Source: Methylomicrobium sp. (GTDB lineage: Bacteria > Pseudomonadota > Gammaproteobacteria > Methylococcales > Methylomonadaceae). Taken from it: DNA of 64,000 nucleotides. The notes below the pieces were generated by a model. That model saw only the letters and a program-made list of their open reading frames with translations, ran no database searches and had not been told where the DNA came from. This document shows, one piece after another, positions 43,914 to 53,360 of the stretch; the stretch's first letter is position 1, and each line of letters begins with the position of its first letter. A program made the position numbers and the translations under genes. The stretch lies in the NCBI GenBank assembly GCA_018333785.1, contig JAGXSU010000061.1, forward strand, positions 37,361 through 101,360, written 5' to 3'.

Positions 43914-44834
43914 ATGAAACCGTTAACACTTTCGCCCGCCGCCAAACTTCGCCAACTCCTTGACCGCCCGGGCATTTTAGTGATGCCTGGATGTCATGAC
44001 GCCCTATCAGCCAGATTATGCGAAATGGCGGGCTTTGAAACCGCCTTCATGAGCGGCTTCGCTGTATCTGCCAGCCGACTGGGCCTACCGGACACGGGAT
44101 TGATTTCTTATGCCGAAATGTTAAATCAAGGGCAAAATATCTGTAACTCAGTTTCCATTCCGATTTGGGGCGATGGCGATACCGGCTTTGGAAATGCCGC
44201 AAACATTAAACGGACCGTCAAAGGCTACGCGCAAGCCGGGTTTGCGTGCATCATGCTGGAAGATCAAGTCGCCCCAAAACGCTGCGGTCACACTCAAGGT
44301 AAATCGGTTGTCGATAGAAACGAAGCTTTCATGCGCATACAGGCCGCAGTTGACGCCCGCAATGAAGGCGCAGATATCCTTATCATGGCAAGGACCGATG
44401 CCAGAGCCACGCACGGCATTGATGAAGCCATAGATCGCGCCAGGATTTTTGACGAAATCGGTGCCGATATCAATTTCCTGGAGGCGCCGGAAAGTGCGAC
44501 CGAAATGGAGCGTTATTGCCATGAAGTACCTGGATATAAGGTTGCCAACTTGATTGAGTATGGCAAAACTCCCCTATTACCTCATGATCAATTAGAGGCC
44601 ATGGGCTATAAAGTTGCAGTTTATCCATTAACCTTATTGAACGCCTCCATTGTTTCAATGCAGGCCTCCCTAAAAGCCCTCAAATCAGGCACGGCAGCAC
44701 CGCCTATTCTAAACTTTTCCGAACTGACCCGCATTGTCGGATTTGATGATTATTATCAGTCAACCGAACGTTACCGGATTGATAAGTCTACCGAAATTCA
44801 AGCAGCAGAGGCCGGCATAAATTCGCACTCGTAA
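43914..44834 (+). CDS. Isocitrate lyase / PEP mutase superfamily protein
   Basis: 306 residues. A TIM-barrel enzyme with FMSGFAVSAS, GDGDTGFGNAANIKRTVK for metal binding, the catalytic loop EDQVAPKRCGHTQGK, and ADILIMARTDAR. The KRCGH loop is shared by 2-methylisocitrate lyase and oxaloacetate decarboxylase; NFLEAPES fits the decarboxylase-like branch better than PrpB, which has FPEA. It should cleave or decarboxylate a small dicarboxylic acid; exact substrate not certain. It converges on and overlaps the DUF2797 gene by 37 bp. Confidence 0.85.
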   Translation: MKPLTLSPAAKLRQLLDRPGILVMPGCHDALSARLCEMAGFETAFMSGFAVSASRLGLPDTGLISYAEMLNQGQNICNSVSIPIWGDGDTGFGNAANIKRTVKGYAQAGFACIMLEDQVAPKRCGHTQGKSVVDRNEAFMRIQAAVDARNEGADILIMARTDARATHGIDEAIDRARIFDEIGADINFLEAPESATEMERYCHEVPGYKVANLIEYGKTPLLPHDQLEAMGYKVAVYPLTLLNASIVSMQASLKALKSGTAAPPILNFSELTRIVGFDDYYQSTERYRIDKSTEIQAAEAGINSHS

Positions 44835-45625
44835 CCGGTAAATTTTCGAATATTAATCACGCCGGTATCCAATAGCAGATACTGGCCTTTAATACCTTGC
44901 AGCACTCCACTCACATTTGGGTTTTTATCCAAATTAAACGAGGTCACCTTAGCCGGATAGCGAAGAACGGGGTAATTTATCCTTATATCCTGTTGATCAG
45001 GCAGATACTCGATTGCCTGATCGCCAAAACGGCGGATTATTTCAGTAAAATCCTCCCGGCACTGTTCAATCAGCTCATCACGTTTGGCGATCAAATCAAC
45101 CTGTTCACTGTCATTTTTCAGCATTTTCTGCCAGCTGGTTTTATCGCTGACAAATTTTGCCAGTGCTATCTCTGCCACACCGGATATATGCCGCGACTGC
45201 ACCTTCAGTATCGGCAGCGCCTGAACGGCTCCCTGATCAATCCAGCGAGTTGGAATTTGCGTTTGCCGGGTAATGCCTACTTTGATTCCGGAAGAGTTGG
45301 CCAGATATACATAATGTGTCTGGTAACAAAACGCCTCACCCCACTCAGGCTCTCTGCAAGTCCCTTTATCGTAGTGACAGGTTTCAGGCTTCATGATGCA
45401 CATATCGCATTGCGCCAATGAAATGAAACAAGGATAACAATAGCCTTGGCTAAAACTTTTTTTGGTCGACCGCCCACAATGAATACACGATATTTTGCCT
45501 GTAAAACGCAAGTTGACCTGGAGACCCAAACTATCATTGAGATTGAGCAACTGATCACCCAGACACAACTGATAATTAACCGGCTCAGCCAGCTCCGTTT
45601 TCATTTTTTTTAGAATACCCAACAT
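44798..45625 (-). CDS. DUF2797 protein
   Basis: 275 residues. The N-terminal region holds cysteine clusters, CIHCGRSTKKSFSQGYCYPC and CDMC...C...GTC, likely zinc or other metal sites. The core HYVYLANSSGIKVGITRQTQIPTRWIDQGA is the DUF2797 signature and is reminiscent of the GIY-YIG fold (VYL...KVGIT). The function is unknown. It overlaps the convergent gene by 37 bp at its 3' end. Confidence 0.85.
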   Translation of the reverse strand: MLGILKKMKTELAEPVNYQLCLGDQLLNLNDSLGLQVNLRFTGKISCIHCGRSTKKSFSQGYCYPCFISLAQCDMCIMKPETCHYDKGTCREPEWGEAFCYQTHYVYLANSSGIKVGITRQTQIPTRWIDQGAVQALPILKVQSRHISGVAEIALAKFVSDKTSWQKMLKNDSEQVDLIAKRDELIEQCREDFTEIIRRFGDQAIEYLPDQQDIRINYPVLRYPAKVTSFNLDKNPNVSGVLQGIKGQYLLLDTGVINIRKFTGYECEFMPASAA

Positions 45626-45736
45626 TGATTTTGCCGTTTTAAATTTGGAAGCCTTGAATGCGATAAATGAACTTGGTCAATGATTAACCGGTTATTGCCA
45701 GCTTGATCGACCTAAGTTTGGCATGGAGAAAACAAA

Positions 45737-46192
45737 TTACTTTGGTAGTTGTGAATACCCATCGGTATTTTTTTCGACCCACCTGGCCTTGCCGTCCGCC
45801 AATATTTCTTTTTTCCAAAATGGCGCCTTCGACTTTAATGATTCCATAATAAAGCGGTTGGCATCATAGGCATCACCTCGATGTGCAGCCCAAGTTGCCA
45901 GCAAAACAATGGTTTCCGAAGGCTCAATTTCACCGGTCCTGTGAACAAGCAATACATCCGAAAAGGACCATTGCTGCTTTGCGGCATCGATGATGTTGGC
46001 CAGTTGTTTTTCCGTCATACCGGAATAATGCTCTAACAGCATACTCCTGACACTGTTGCCATCATTAAAATCACGCATTGTCCCGACAAAAACACAGGTA
46101 GCCCCAGCCTGACTCAGTAAAATTCTATTCCCGGTTTGATAATTGACCAGTTCAGCCCAGGGATCGAAGCTATGCCCGCGAATTTGAATCAT
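45737..46192 (-). CDS. moaE: Molybdopterin synthase catalytic subunit MoaE
   Basis: 151 residues, as in E. coli (150). It has GATCVFVGTMRDFNDG, LEHYSGMTEKQL, VLLVHRTGEIEPSE and the conserved Lys in KSKAPFWKKE. With thiocarboxylated MoaD, it inserts sulfur into precursor Z (cPMP). It begins 4 bp after the moaD stop. Confidence 0.95.
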   Translation of the reverse strand: MIQIRGHSFDPWAELVNYQTGNRILLSQAGATCVFVGTMRDFNDGNSVRSMLLEHYSGMTEKQLANIIDAAKQQWSFSDVLLVHRTGEIEPSETIVLLATWAAHRGDAYDANRFIMESLKSKAPFWKKEILADGKARWVEKNTDGYSQLPK

Positions 46193-46196
46193 CCGT

Positions 46197-46430
46197 TCAC
46201 CCCCCTGTTACCGGTGGAAAGAAAGCCAACTCATCGCCATCATTCAACATATAATCAGGATCAACGTAGTCAAAATTAACTGACGACAGCGTATTAACCG
46301 GCATAGGTTTATCGATATTCACCTGTTGCCAGGCCTCCTTTACCGAGATGCGGACACTAAAGTTGAGTTCATCTTCTGAGCGCCCCACCCATTGTTTTAA
46401 ACTGCCAAAATACTTGACCTTAATCGACAT
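46197..46430 (-). CDS. moaD: Molybdopterin synthase sulfur carrier subunit MoaD
   Basis: 77 residues, a ubiquitin-like protein ending PPVTGG. The terminal Gly-Gly is thiocarboxylated and enters the MoaE active site. DELAFFPPVTGG is the standard tail. It is first of moaDE and is divergent from moaC, with 115 bp between the starts. Confidence 0.95.
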   Translation of the reverse strand: MSIKVKYFGSLKQWVGRSEDELNFSVRISVKEAWQQVNIDKPMPVNTLSSVNFDYVDPDYMLNDGDELAFFPPVTGG

Positions 46431-46545
46431 AGCTATTCACGCGAAATACAAAAGATTACATAATGAGTCACTATAACCGAATAACACTTCTTTTTGAACG
46501 AAACTTGCCCAATGAAACCGGGCATTGCGACTCTGGAATCCAGCC

Positions 46546-47031
46546 ATGTCAAAACTTACACATTTCAATCAATCAGGCGAAGCGCATATGGTGGATGTCA
46601 GCCATAAAGACATTACCCATAGAACCGCTGTCGTTGAAGGATTTATAGAAATGAGCCCCAGCACACTGTCTTTAATACTTGAGGGTAATCACAAAAAAGG
46701 CGACGTACTCGGAATTGCCCGAATTGCGGGCATTATGGCCAGTAAAAAAACTGCTGAACTGATTCCTCTATGCCATCCGTTACCTATCAGCCATGTTGAA
46801 ATCATTTTTGAACCTGATCAGCAGCGCCATTGCATACGCTGCCAAACCGTGGTCAAGACAACCGGTCAAACCGGCGTTGAAATCGAGGCACTTAATGCAA
46901 CGCAAATTGCATTATTAACCATCTATGACATGTGTAAAGCCGTTGACAGAGGAATGTGTATACAAGGCGTAAGGTTGCTTGAAAAAATGGGAGGGCAATC
47001 CGGCCATTGGCAGCGTTTTCAGAATAACTGA
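46546..47031 (+). CDS. moaC: Cyclic pyranopterin monophosphate synthase MoaC
   Basis: 161 residues from the start at 46546 ([19 protein letters not shown]), the exact length of E. coli MoaC; an upstream start at 46525 adds an unlikely lead. Conserved elements include [10 protein letters not shown] and [11 protein letters not shown] with the catalytic Lys and Asp. Together with MoaA it makes the first pterin intermediate. It is divergent from moaDE and 6 bp before the permease gene. Confidence 0.95.
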   Translation: MSKLTHFNQSGEAHMVDVSHKDITHRTAVVEGFIEMSPSTLSLILEGNHKKGDVLGIARIAGIMASKKTAELIPLCHPLPISHVEIIFEPDQQRHCIRCQTVVKTTGQTGVEIEALNATQIALLTIYDMCKAVDRGMCIQGVRLLEKMGGQSGHWQRFQNN

Positions 47032-47037
47032 CCGTTT

Positions 47038-47727
47038 ATGAGTTTCTTTATTGAATCTTTAATTGAAGCATTTAAGCTGATCATTAACTTTGACTCGTCA
47101 ATTTATCAAATCGTCTGGACCTCATTAAAAATTTCTCTTATTGCAACCACTACGGCTGGCACCATTGCAATCGTATCGGGCATTTATATCGGTATCACCG
47201 AATTCCGGTTCAAACGGACACTCCAGCATATCCTGAATACACTCATGGCAATGCCGACCGTTATGATTGGCCTCGTTCTTTATGGTTTATTGAGCCGAAA
47301 AGGCCCGATGGGGGAGCTTGGGCTACTTTATACTCAACCGGCCGTTATTATTGGAGAAGCATGCTTAATCTTTCCCATTATCATGAACCTGACAATTGGA
47401 GCCGTTCATTCATGTGACCTGCGATTGAAAATGACCTTGCAATTTCTGGGAGCCAGCAAATATCAGCAAATTATGCCGTTAATGGGCGAACTCAGGGAAA
47501 CCTTAGTAGCAGCACTGATTTACGGATTCGGCAGGGCTATTGGCGAAGTAGGTGCCGCCATGATGCTGGGCGGTAATATACAAGGCGTAACGAGAACAAT
47601 GACAACAGCAATAGCCTTGGAAACAAGCAGAGGAGAGTTTGAGCTTGCCTTGGCACTGGGCGTTTTTTTATTATCTATTGCCTTTTTAGTAAACTTCTTT
47701 TTACAGCTGTTAACAGAAAAGAACTGA
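47038..47727 (+). CDS. Tungstate-type ABC transporter permease (TupB-like)
   Basis: 229 residues with five or six membrane segments. The coupling loop is LQFLGASKYQQIMPLMGELRETLVAALIYGFGRAIGEVGAAMMLGGN, with the EAA-type EVGAAMMLGG, typical of TupB/WtpB permeases for tungstate. No TupA binding protein or TupC ATPase is adjacent. It starts 6 bp after moaC, so it seems to be transcribed with pterin synthesis, a sensible pairing for molybdate or tungstate supply. Confidence 0.8.
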   Translation: MSFFIESLIEAFKLIINFDSSIYQIVWTSLKISLIATTTAGTIAIVSGIYIGITEFRFKRTLQHILNTLMAMPTVMIGLVLYGLLSRKGPMGELGLLYTQPAVIIGEACLIFPIIMNLTIGAVHSCDLRLKMTLQFLGASKYQQIMPLMGELRETLVAALIYGFGRAIGEVGAAMMLGGNIQGVTRTMTTAIALETSRGEFELALALGVFLLSIAFLVNFFLQLLTEKN

Positions 47728-47769
47728 TTTCAGTTTTTGATCCGTGTAGCCCTAATTCGAGCATAAAAA

Positions 47770-47810
47770 AACCTGGGTTATGACGACAATAATCGTACAG
47801 AACCCAGGTT
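47770..47810 (-). terminator. Rho-independent terminator of sodB
   Basis: AACCTGGGTT (47770-47779) and AACCCAGGTT (47801-47810) form a perfect 10-bp stem. On the minus strand it is followed by seven T residues. A smaller ACGA/TCGT stem lies in the loop. Confidence 0.85.
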
Positions 47811-47822
47811 AAGAAAGAACGA

Positions 47823-48404
47823 TTACGCTTCGTAATTTGCAGATGCAAATTCCCAATTTACTAAAGCCCAGAATGCTTCCAAGTAAGCAGGACGAGCATT
47901 ACGATAATCAATGTAATAAGCATGTTCCCAGACATCGCACGTCAACAAAGGCACTTTGCCATCTGTTAATGGGCATCCGGCATTGCTGGTGCTGACCAAC
48001 TCTAACGTGCCATCAGGATTTTTTACCAACCATGCCCAACCCGAACCGAAAGTGGTAACCGCACACTTAGTGAAAGCTTCTTTAAACTCCTGGAAAGAAC
48101 CAAAAGTTCTATTAATGGCATTAGCCAATCCACCGGTGGGTTCGCCACCACCGTTTGGACTTAAGCTGTTCCAGTAGAAAGTGTGATTCCAGATTTGAGC
48201 GGCATTGTTGAAAACACCACCAGAAGACTTTTTAATGATATCTTCTAATGACAATCCTTCAAATTCAGTTCCTGGAACCAAATTATTCAGGTTTGTCACA
48301 TAGGTTTGATGATGTTTGCCATAATGAAAATCTATTGTTTCCACGGATATGTGTGGAACCAACGCATCTTTTTCGTACGGTAACGCAGGTAATTCGTAAG
48401 CCAT
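47823..48404 (-). CDS. sodB: Iron superoxide dismutase
   Basis: 193 residues from the ATG at 48404 ([15 protein letters not shown]). GAGGAG ends 7 bases before this ATG and abuts the ATG at 48410, so the inner start is preferred. Metal ligands are in [22 protein letters not shown] and [13 protein letters not shown]; the sequence [20 protein letters not shown] is of the Fe type. It converts superoxide to peroxide in the cytoplasm. Confidence 0.95.
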   Translation of the reverse strand: MAYELPALPYEKDALVPHISVETIDFHYGKHHQTYVTNLNNLVPGTEFEGLSLEDIIKKSSGGVFNNAAQIWNHTFYWNSLSPNGGGEPTGGLANAINRTFGSFQEFKEAFTKCAVTTFGSGWAWLVKNPDGTLELVSTSNAGCPLTDGKVPLLTCDVWEHAYYIDYRNARPAYLEAFWALVNWEFASANYEA

Positions 48405-48617
48405 TTGCATCTCCTCTAAGTTGAATGGGCAGCAAAAACGCTGACCAGTCGATATACCAAGTAAATTTGTAAGAATCTAACTTTATCACCGACAGCCTCT
48501 TTAATAAAGTCATGCCTATAACAAAATGAAAGTACATGTTTGCGTAAATTATGAAACATCGATAAAACAGGCAATTTGAATCAATCCAACCCTTAACATA
48601 AAAGAATGAGGACAGTG

Positions 48618-49088
48618 ATGGCAATAGAAATTGAACACAAGTTTTTGCTGATGAATGAACTATGGCGAAATGAAGTCAGTCATAGTAAAAAATTTAAACA
48701 AGGTTACTTAAGCTCAGCACCCACATCTTCAATCAGAGTAAGAACAGACGATCACAAAGCCTGGTTGAATATAAAAAGTGCAACCATTGGAAACCAGCGA
48801 GCGGAATATGAATATGAAATCCCTTTAAAAGATGCCTATGAAATTTTAGCGTCGCTTTGCAAGAAACCATTAATTGAAAAAACAAGACATTATGTCCCCC
48901 AAGGCAAACATACGTGGGAAATCGATGAATTTGAAGGCGATAATGCTGGCTTGATTGTCGCCGAAATTGAACTTACTGATTCAAATGAAGAGTTTTTCAA
49001 ACCTGAGTGGCTTGGACAAGAAGTCACACATGATTTGCGTTATTACAACAACAATTTATCATTGCATCCATATCAAGAATGGAGTTAA
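48618..49088 (+). CDS. CYTH-domain protein (inorganic triphosphatase family)
   Basis: 156 residues from the start at 48618, which has GAGG 6 bases upstream. It begins MAIEIEHKFLL, the ExExK motif (E-I-E-H-K) that binds the triphosphate via metal. SIRVRTDDHKAWLNIK, YEYEIPLKDA and WEIDEFEGDNAGLIVAEIEL supply the tunnel's charged residues. The family includes short bacterial tripolyphosphatases. It is adjacent to a TPR protein 57 bp downstream. Confidence 0.9.
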   Translation: MAIEIEHKFLLMNELWRNEVSHSKKFKQGYLSSAPTSSIRVRTDDHKAWLNIKSATIGNQRAEYEYEIPLKDAYEILASLCKKPLIEKTRHYVPQGKHTWEIDEFEGDNAGLIVAEIELTDSNEEFFKPEWLGQEVTHDLRYYNNNLSLHPYQEWS

Positions 49089-49145
49089 ATGACTGTAAGA
49101 TTAGCAATTAAAGTTTTTATACTTTGAAATAATGAACATAAAACC

Positions 49146-49835
49146 ATGAAGACTGTAATATTTGTTGCTTTTATGCTACTTTCAAATACAGCTCATTCCA
49201 ATAAATTGGCAGCTCAAATTGATTATATCGAGAGCGAATGGGCAAAAATCTATTATTCGCCAACTGAATCAGATAAAGCGTTAAGCTACAAGACTTTATT
49301 GAGCAAAACCCGTTCTTTGTTAAAACAAAACAAAGAAGCATCAGATCTTTTATTTTGGGAGGCGGTACTTATTTCAAGTGCCGCCGAACATTCAGCCCCA
49401 TTGAATGCCCTCGCTTCTATTGAAACTGCCAGAAAGCTATTGCTAAAGGCTATAGAAATAGACCCCAATACAATGCAAGGTTCGGCTTACGTTACACTTG
49501 GCTCCCTTTACTATCAAGCGCCTGGATGGCCAATTAGCTTTGGCGATAAAAATAAAGCTGAATTTTTTTTAAAAAAAGCGTTGGAGATTAATCCGTACAG
49601 CCTGGATGCCAATTATTTTTACGCCGATTATTTAATTTCTCAAAATAAACCGATTAAAGCCATTCAGTATCTGAAAAAAACGCTAGAGCTCCCTATACGG
49701 CAAAATCAGAGTTTTGCTGATAACCAGATAAAAGCTATTGCGTTAAAATCAATTAAAACATTAAATGATGATCGAAAAAACTTACCTAAAAAAGCATGGG
49801 CAAATTTAACAACTTCATTTCCTTTAAGCGAGTAA
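49146..49835 (+). CDS. Exported TPR protein
   Basis: 229 residues. A short signal peptide (MKTVIFVAFMLLSNTAHS) is followed by TPR-like helices, among them KLLLKAIEIDPNTMQGSAYV and AEFFLKKALEINPYSLDANYFYADYLI. The segment YQAPGWPISFGDKNKAEFF resembles the TatT-like TPR family linked to TRAP transport, but this is weak. A/T-rich codon use like the neighbouring ribosomal region. Function unknown. Confidence 0.75.
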   Translation: MKTVIFVAFMLLSNTAHSNKLAAQIDYIESEWAKIYYSPTESDKALSYKTLLSKTRSLLKQNKEASDLLFWEAVLISSAAEHSAPLNALASIETARKLLLKAIEIDPNTMQGSAYVTLGSLYYQAPGWPISFGDKNKAEFFLKKALEINPYSLDANYFYADYLISQNKPIKAIQYLKKTLELPIRQNQSFADNQIKAIALKSIKTLNDDRKNLPKKAWANLTTSFPLSE

Positions 49836-49918
49836 AATTACTCGGTTCAAACCTTCAAACCTTTCTGATATCATTAACGCAGAACGCTTTTCCTAACTAA
49901 TAATAACTGGTAAATAAT

Positions 49919-50242
49919 ATGACTTTTGTAGTCACAGAAAATTGTATTAAATGTAAATTTACAGATTGTGTTGATGTCTGCCCTGTAGACTGTTTTCATG
50001 AGGGGCCCAATTTTTTAGTGATTGACCCGGACGAATGTATAGACTGCACTTTATGCGAACCTGAATGCCCTGCAGAAGCAATTTTTGCTGAAGATGAAGT
50101 ACCAGAAGGACAGGAAGTTTTTATCCAATTAAATGCTGATTTATCTAAGAAATGGCCTGTAATCAGCGAAGTAAAAGATCCTTTACCAGATGCTGACGAT
50201 TGGAACGGAAAACAGAATAAAATTGAATTACTTGAAAAATAA
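49919..50242 (+). CDS. fdxA: 7Fe ferredoxin (FdxA)
   Basis: 107 residues. The N-terminal [17 protein letters not shown] and [15 protein letters not shown] hold the cysteines for one [3Fe-4S] and one [4Fe-4S] cluster, as in Azotobacter ferredoxin I. The C-terminal half ([21 protein letters not shown]) matches the long FdxA tail. It is a soluble low-potential electron carrier. It stands alone, with a terminator just after the stop. Confidence 0.95.
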   Translation: MTFVVTENCIKCKFTDCVDVCPVDCFHEGPNFLVIDPDECIDCTLCEPECPAEAIFAEDEVPEGQEVFIQLNADLSKKWPVISEVKDPLPDADDWNGKQNKIELLEK

Positions 50243-50263
50243 AATGTTATTTTAAAAGTAAAC

Positions 50264-50303
50264 AAGCATAAAAAAGCCGGTTAAAACCGGCTTTTTTATG
50301 CTT
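50264..50303. terminator. Bidirectional terminator between fdxA and rplQ
   Basis: A perfect 19-bp inverted repeat (50264-50282 and 50285-50303), with a GCCGG/CCGGC core flanked by A-run on one side and T-run on the other. It serves fdxA on the plus strand and the alpha ribosomal operon on the minus strand. Confidence 0.92.
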
Positions 50304-50316
50304 CATTTAATTGAAG

Positions 50317-50700
50317 TTAATCAATATCGGACTCAACAACATCAGGCCTATCAACGAGCTCAACGTAAGCCATCGGCGCTGCGTCTCCTGAACGAAATCC
50401 GCATTTCATTATGCGCAGGTAACCACCAGGACGACTTTTATAACGTGGACCTAACTCATTAAAAAGCTTTGTTACTGCATCACGGTCTCTTAATTTTGCG
50501 AAAGCATTTCTGCGCTTGGCAACAGAGTCCTCTTTAGACAAAGTAATTAACGGCTCTGCATAACGTCTTAATTCTTTTGCTTTTGGCAAAGTGGTTTTAA
50601 TCAATTCATGCTTTATTAATGAGCCTACCATATTGCTAAAAAGCGCTTTACGGTGACTACTTTCTATATTAAATTTTCTTCCGGATTTACGGTGTCTCAT
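50317..50700 (-). CDS. rplQ: 50S ribosomal protein L17
   Basis: 127 residues, equal to E. coli L17. It begins [20 protein letters not shown] and contains [25 protein letters not shown]. It lines the exit-tunnel region of the large subunit. It is the last gene of the alpha operon, 20 bp after rpoA, and is followed by the bidirectional terminator. Confidence 0.98.
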   Translation of the reverse strand: MRHRKSGRKFNIESSHRKALFSNMVGSLIKHELIKTTLPKAKELRRYAEPLITLSKEDSVAKRRNAFAKLRDRDAVTKLFNELGPRYKSRPGGYLRIMKCGFRSGDAAPMAYVELVDRPDVVESDID

Positions 50701-50720
50701 GACTTAAGACCTAATGTCAG

Positions 50721-51725
50721 TTAAATTATTGCTTGGTTTTGATCTAAATTTTCAGGAGGCCAATTTTCCAGGCGCATTCCTAATGATAATCCTTTAACAG
50801 CGAGAACATCTTTTATCTCAGTAAGTGATTTCTTTCCAAGATTAGGTGTTTTAAGAAGCTCAACTTCAGTCCTTTGTATGAGATCCCCTATATAAAAGAT
50901 ATTTTCTGCTTTTAAGCAATTTGCAGATCGTACCGTTAATTCCAAATCATCAACTGGTCTTAATAAAATAGGATCAATTGTTTCAGTTGGAGCAGTTGGC
51001 TCAACTTGAATAGCGGGTACAGTTACTTTTTCAAAGTCTACAAAAACCGAAAGTTGATCATGCAATATAGTAGCTGCATGTTTTATGGTTTCTTCTGGAT
51101 CAACCGTTCCATTTGTTTCTAATTCGATAATAAGCTTATCTAAATTTGTCCTTTGTTCGACCCTTGTTGTTTCAACACTATAAGCAACTTTCATTACAGG
51201 ACTAAATGAAGCGTCAACCTGAAGAGCACCAACAACATCGCCATCAGCCGGTTTTCTCATGGTAACAGGCTCATAGCCACGACCACGCTTAACACGTATC
51301 CTCATCTTTAATTTACCCGCTTGAGTAAGATTAGCGATGACTAAATCAGGGTTACGTATTTCAACATCATGAGGAAGCTCAATATCCAGTGCACTTACGA
51401 TACCTGGTCCATTTTTTTCTAAGGTTAGAATAACTTCATCTTTAGAATGTAAAACAACGGCTAGACTTTTTAAATTCAGAAGAATATCAATTACATCTTC
51501 TTGTACACCTTCTATAGTTGTGTACTCATGCAACACACCATCTATTTCGACATCAGTAACTGCACATCCTGGTATTGAAGATAATAAAACTCTACGCAAA
51601 GCATTACCTAAAGAATGACCAAAACCTCTTTCGAGTGGCTCAATAACTATTCTTGAATGATTTGCAGATTTACTGACTACCTCGACTAATCGTGGTTTTA
51701 ATAAGCCTGATATACAATTATGCAT
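50721..51725 (-). CDS. rpoA: RNA polymerase alpha subunit
   Basis: 334 residues (E. coli 329). The N-terminal assembly domain has [25 protein letters not shown] linker near 235 leads to the C-terminal DNA- and activator-binding domain ([44 protein letters not shown]). It lies between rpsD and rplQ as usual. Confidence 0.98.
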   Translation of the reverse strand: MHNCISGLLKPRLVEVVSKSANHSRIVIEPLERGFGHSLGNALRRVLLSSIPGCAVTDVEIDGVLHEYTTIEGVQEDVIDILLNLKSLAVVLHSKDEVILTLEKNGPGIVSALDIELPHDVEIRNPDLVIANLTQAGKLKMRIRVKRGRGYEPVTMRKPADGDVVGALQVDASFSPVMKVAYSVETTRVEQRTNLDKLIIELETNGTVDPEETIKHAATILHDQLSVFVDFEKVTVPAIQVEPTAPTETIDPILLRPVDDLELTVRSANCLKAENIFYIGDLIQRTEVELLKTPNLGKKSLTEIKDVLAVKGLSLGMRLENWPPENLDQNQAII

Positions 51726-51746
51726 CTATATCCCGTAAGCTAACTA

Positions 51747-52367
51747 TTATTTCGAGTAAAGTTCCACAACGAGCTGTTCATTTATATCAGTTCCCAAATC
51801 GACACGATCTGGAAGCGATTTAAATGTCCCTAACATCTCTTTAGGATTGACCTCAACCCATACAGGAAATCCATACTGTTCAGTCACAGTCAATGAATCT
51901 TGTATTCTTTGTTGCTTTTTTGATTTTTCCCTTATAGAGACTAAATCACCTGGAACAACTTGGTAAGAAGGAATATTAATCAGTTTTTGATTAATCATAA
52001 TTGATTTATGACTCACCAATTGACGCGCCTCAGCTCTAGTTGACGCAAATCCCATTCTGTAAACTACATTATCCAATCTTGATTCCAAAAGACTTAACAG
52101 GTTTTCACCGGTTGCACCTTTTTTCATATCTGCAACTTTGTAATAATTTCTAAATTGCTTTTCGAGCAATCCATAAATTCTTTTCAGCCTTTGCTTGGCT
52201 CTAAGCTGGTTTGCATAATCAGAAGTTCTGGTTCTTTTTGTACCGTGCTGACCAGGACGTTGATCTAATTTGCATTTGTTTTCCAACGATTTTCCTCTGC
52301 TTTTCAACAGAAGATCAGCACCTTCTCGGCGGCTTAGCTTGCATGTAGGCCCTAAATACCTTGCCAT
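51747..52367 (-). CDS. rpsD: 30S ribosomal protein S4
   Basis: 206 residues, as in E. coli. It begins [19 protein letters not shown] and carries the S4 RNA-binding domain ([27 protein letters not shown]). S4 starts 16S folding and in many bacteria represses this operon at the mRNA level. Confidence 0.98.
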   Translation of the reverse strand: MARYLGPTCKLSRREGADLLLKSRGKSLENKCKLDQRPGQHGTKRTRTSDYANQLRAKQRLKRIYGLLEKQFRNYYKVADMKKGATGENLLSLLESRLDNVVYRMGFASTRAEARQLVSHKSIMINQKLINIPSYQVVPGDLVSIREKSKKQQRIQDSLTVTEQYGFPVWVEVNPKEMLGTFKSLPDRVDLGTDINEQLVVELYSK

Positions 52368-52385
52368 AAATTACTACTCCAAATC

Positions 52386-52772
52386 TTATACGCGACGCTT
52401 TTTGGGGGGGCGACAGCCATTGTGCGGTATTGGCGTCACATCAACAATGTTACTTATCTTGAAACCTAGATTGCTTAATGAACGAACAGCAGACTCTCTT
52501 CCTGGTCCTGGTCCTTTTATCATTACATCCAGATTTTTCATTCCATATTCTAAAGCAACTGAACCAGCTTTTTCAGCTGCTACTTGAGCAGCAAAAGGAG
52601 TACTTTTTCTAGACCCCCTGAATCCGGAGCCACCAGATGTTGCCCATGATAGAGCGTTCCCTTTTCTATCTGTTATAGTAATTATTGTGTTATTAAACGA
52701 AGCATGCACATGCGCAATACCATCAGCAACTTCTTTCTTAATGCGCTTTTTAGCACGATTTGGACTAGCCAT
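52386..52772 (-). CDS. rpsK: 30S ribosomal protein S11
   Basis: 128 residues. It contains [22 protein letters not shown] and ends [12 protein letters not shown], the conserved tail with the Asn-Gly site known to form isoaspartate in E. coli S11. It sits in the platform of the small subunit. Confidence 0.98.
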   Translation of the reverse strand: MASPNRAKKRIKKEVADGIAHVHASFNNTIITITDRKGNALSWATSGGSGFRGSRKSTPFAAQVAAEKAGSVALEYGMKNLDVMIKGPGPGRESAVRSLSNLGFKISNIVDVTPIPHNGCRPPKKRRV

Positions 52773-52795
52773 TTATAAAACCTCTTAGGAATATC

Positions 52796-53152
52796 TTATT
52801 TTCTTATTGGCTTACGCGGACCTTTCCTAGTCCTCGCGTTCGTTCTGGTTCTTTGCCCTCTCAATGGCAAACCTCTTCTATGCCGGATACCACGAAAGCA
52901 ACCAAGATCCATCAATCGCTTAATATTCATTGAAACTTCACGACGTAGATCACCTTCCACTGTCATCTTTGAGATAACATCTCTAACAGTTTCAAGCTGT
53001 TCTTCGGTGAGTTCTTTTATTTTTAACGATGGTAAAATCCCCACCTCTTTACAAATATTATTAGCTGTTTGACGACCAATTCCATAAATAGCTGTTAAAG
53101 CTATTTCTGCATGCTTATGGTCTGGTACATTTATTCCGGCAATACGCGCCAT
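52796..53152 (-). CDS. rpsM: 30S ribosomal protein S13
   Basis: 118 residues, the E. coli length. [20 protein letters not shown] and the C-terminal [23 protein letters not shown] are characteristic. It contacts the large subunit and tRNA at the subunit head. Confidence 0.98.
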   Translation of the reverse strand: MARIAGINVPDHKHAEIALTAIYGIGRQTANNICKEVGILPSLKIKELTEEQLETVRDVISKMTVEGDLRREVSMNIKRLMDLGCFRGIRHRRGLPLRGQRTRTNARTRKGPRKPIRK

Positions 53153-53229
53153 TTAGATACTCCCCTGAGTAATCACACTAAAGTTAAGCGCCGAATAGTA
53201 ACATTGTCTGACAATTGGCGCAACATAAA

Positions 53230-53343
53230 TTATCCTTGTCTTTGCTTATGCCGTCCGTCTTCACAGATGACACGAACAACACCATTTCTACGTATAATCT
53301 TACATTTTCTACAAATCTTTTTAATCGACGCTCGTACTTTCAT
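53230..53343 (-). CDS. rpmJ: 50S ribosomal protein L36
   Basis: 37 residues, [19 protein letters not shown] followed by [18 protein letters not shown]. Cys11, Cys14, Cys27 and His32 form the zinc site, so this is the zinc-binding form. It lies between secY and rpsM, its usual place in the spc operon. Confidence 0.95.
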   Translation of the reverse strand: MKVRASIKKICRKCKIIRRNGVVRVICEDGRHKQRQG

Positions 53344-53360
53344 TTTTTACTCCAAATCAT

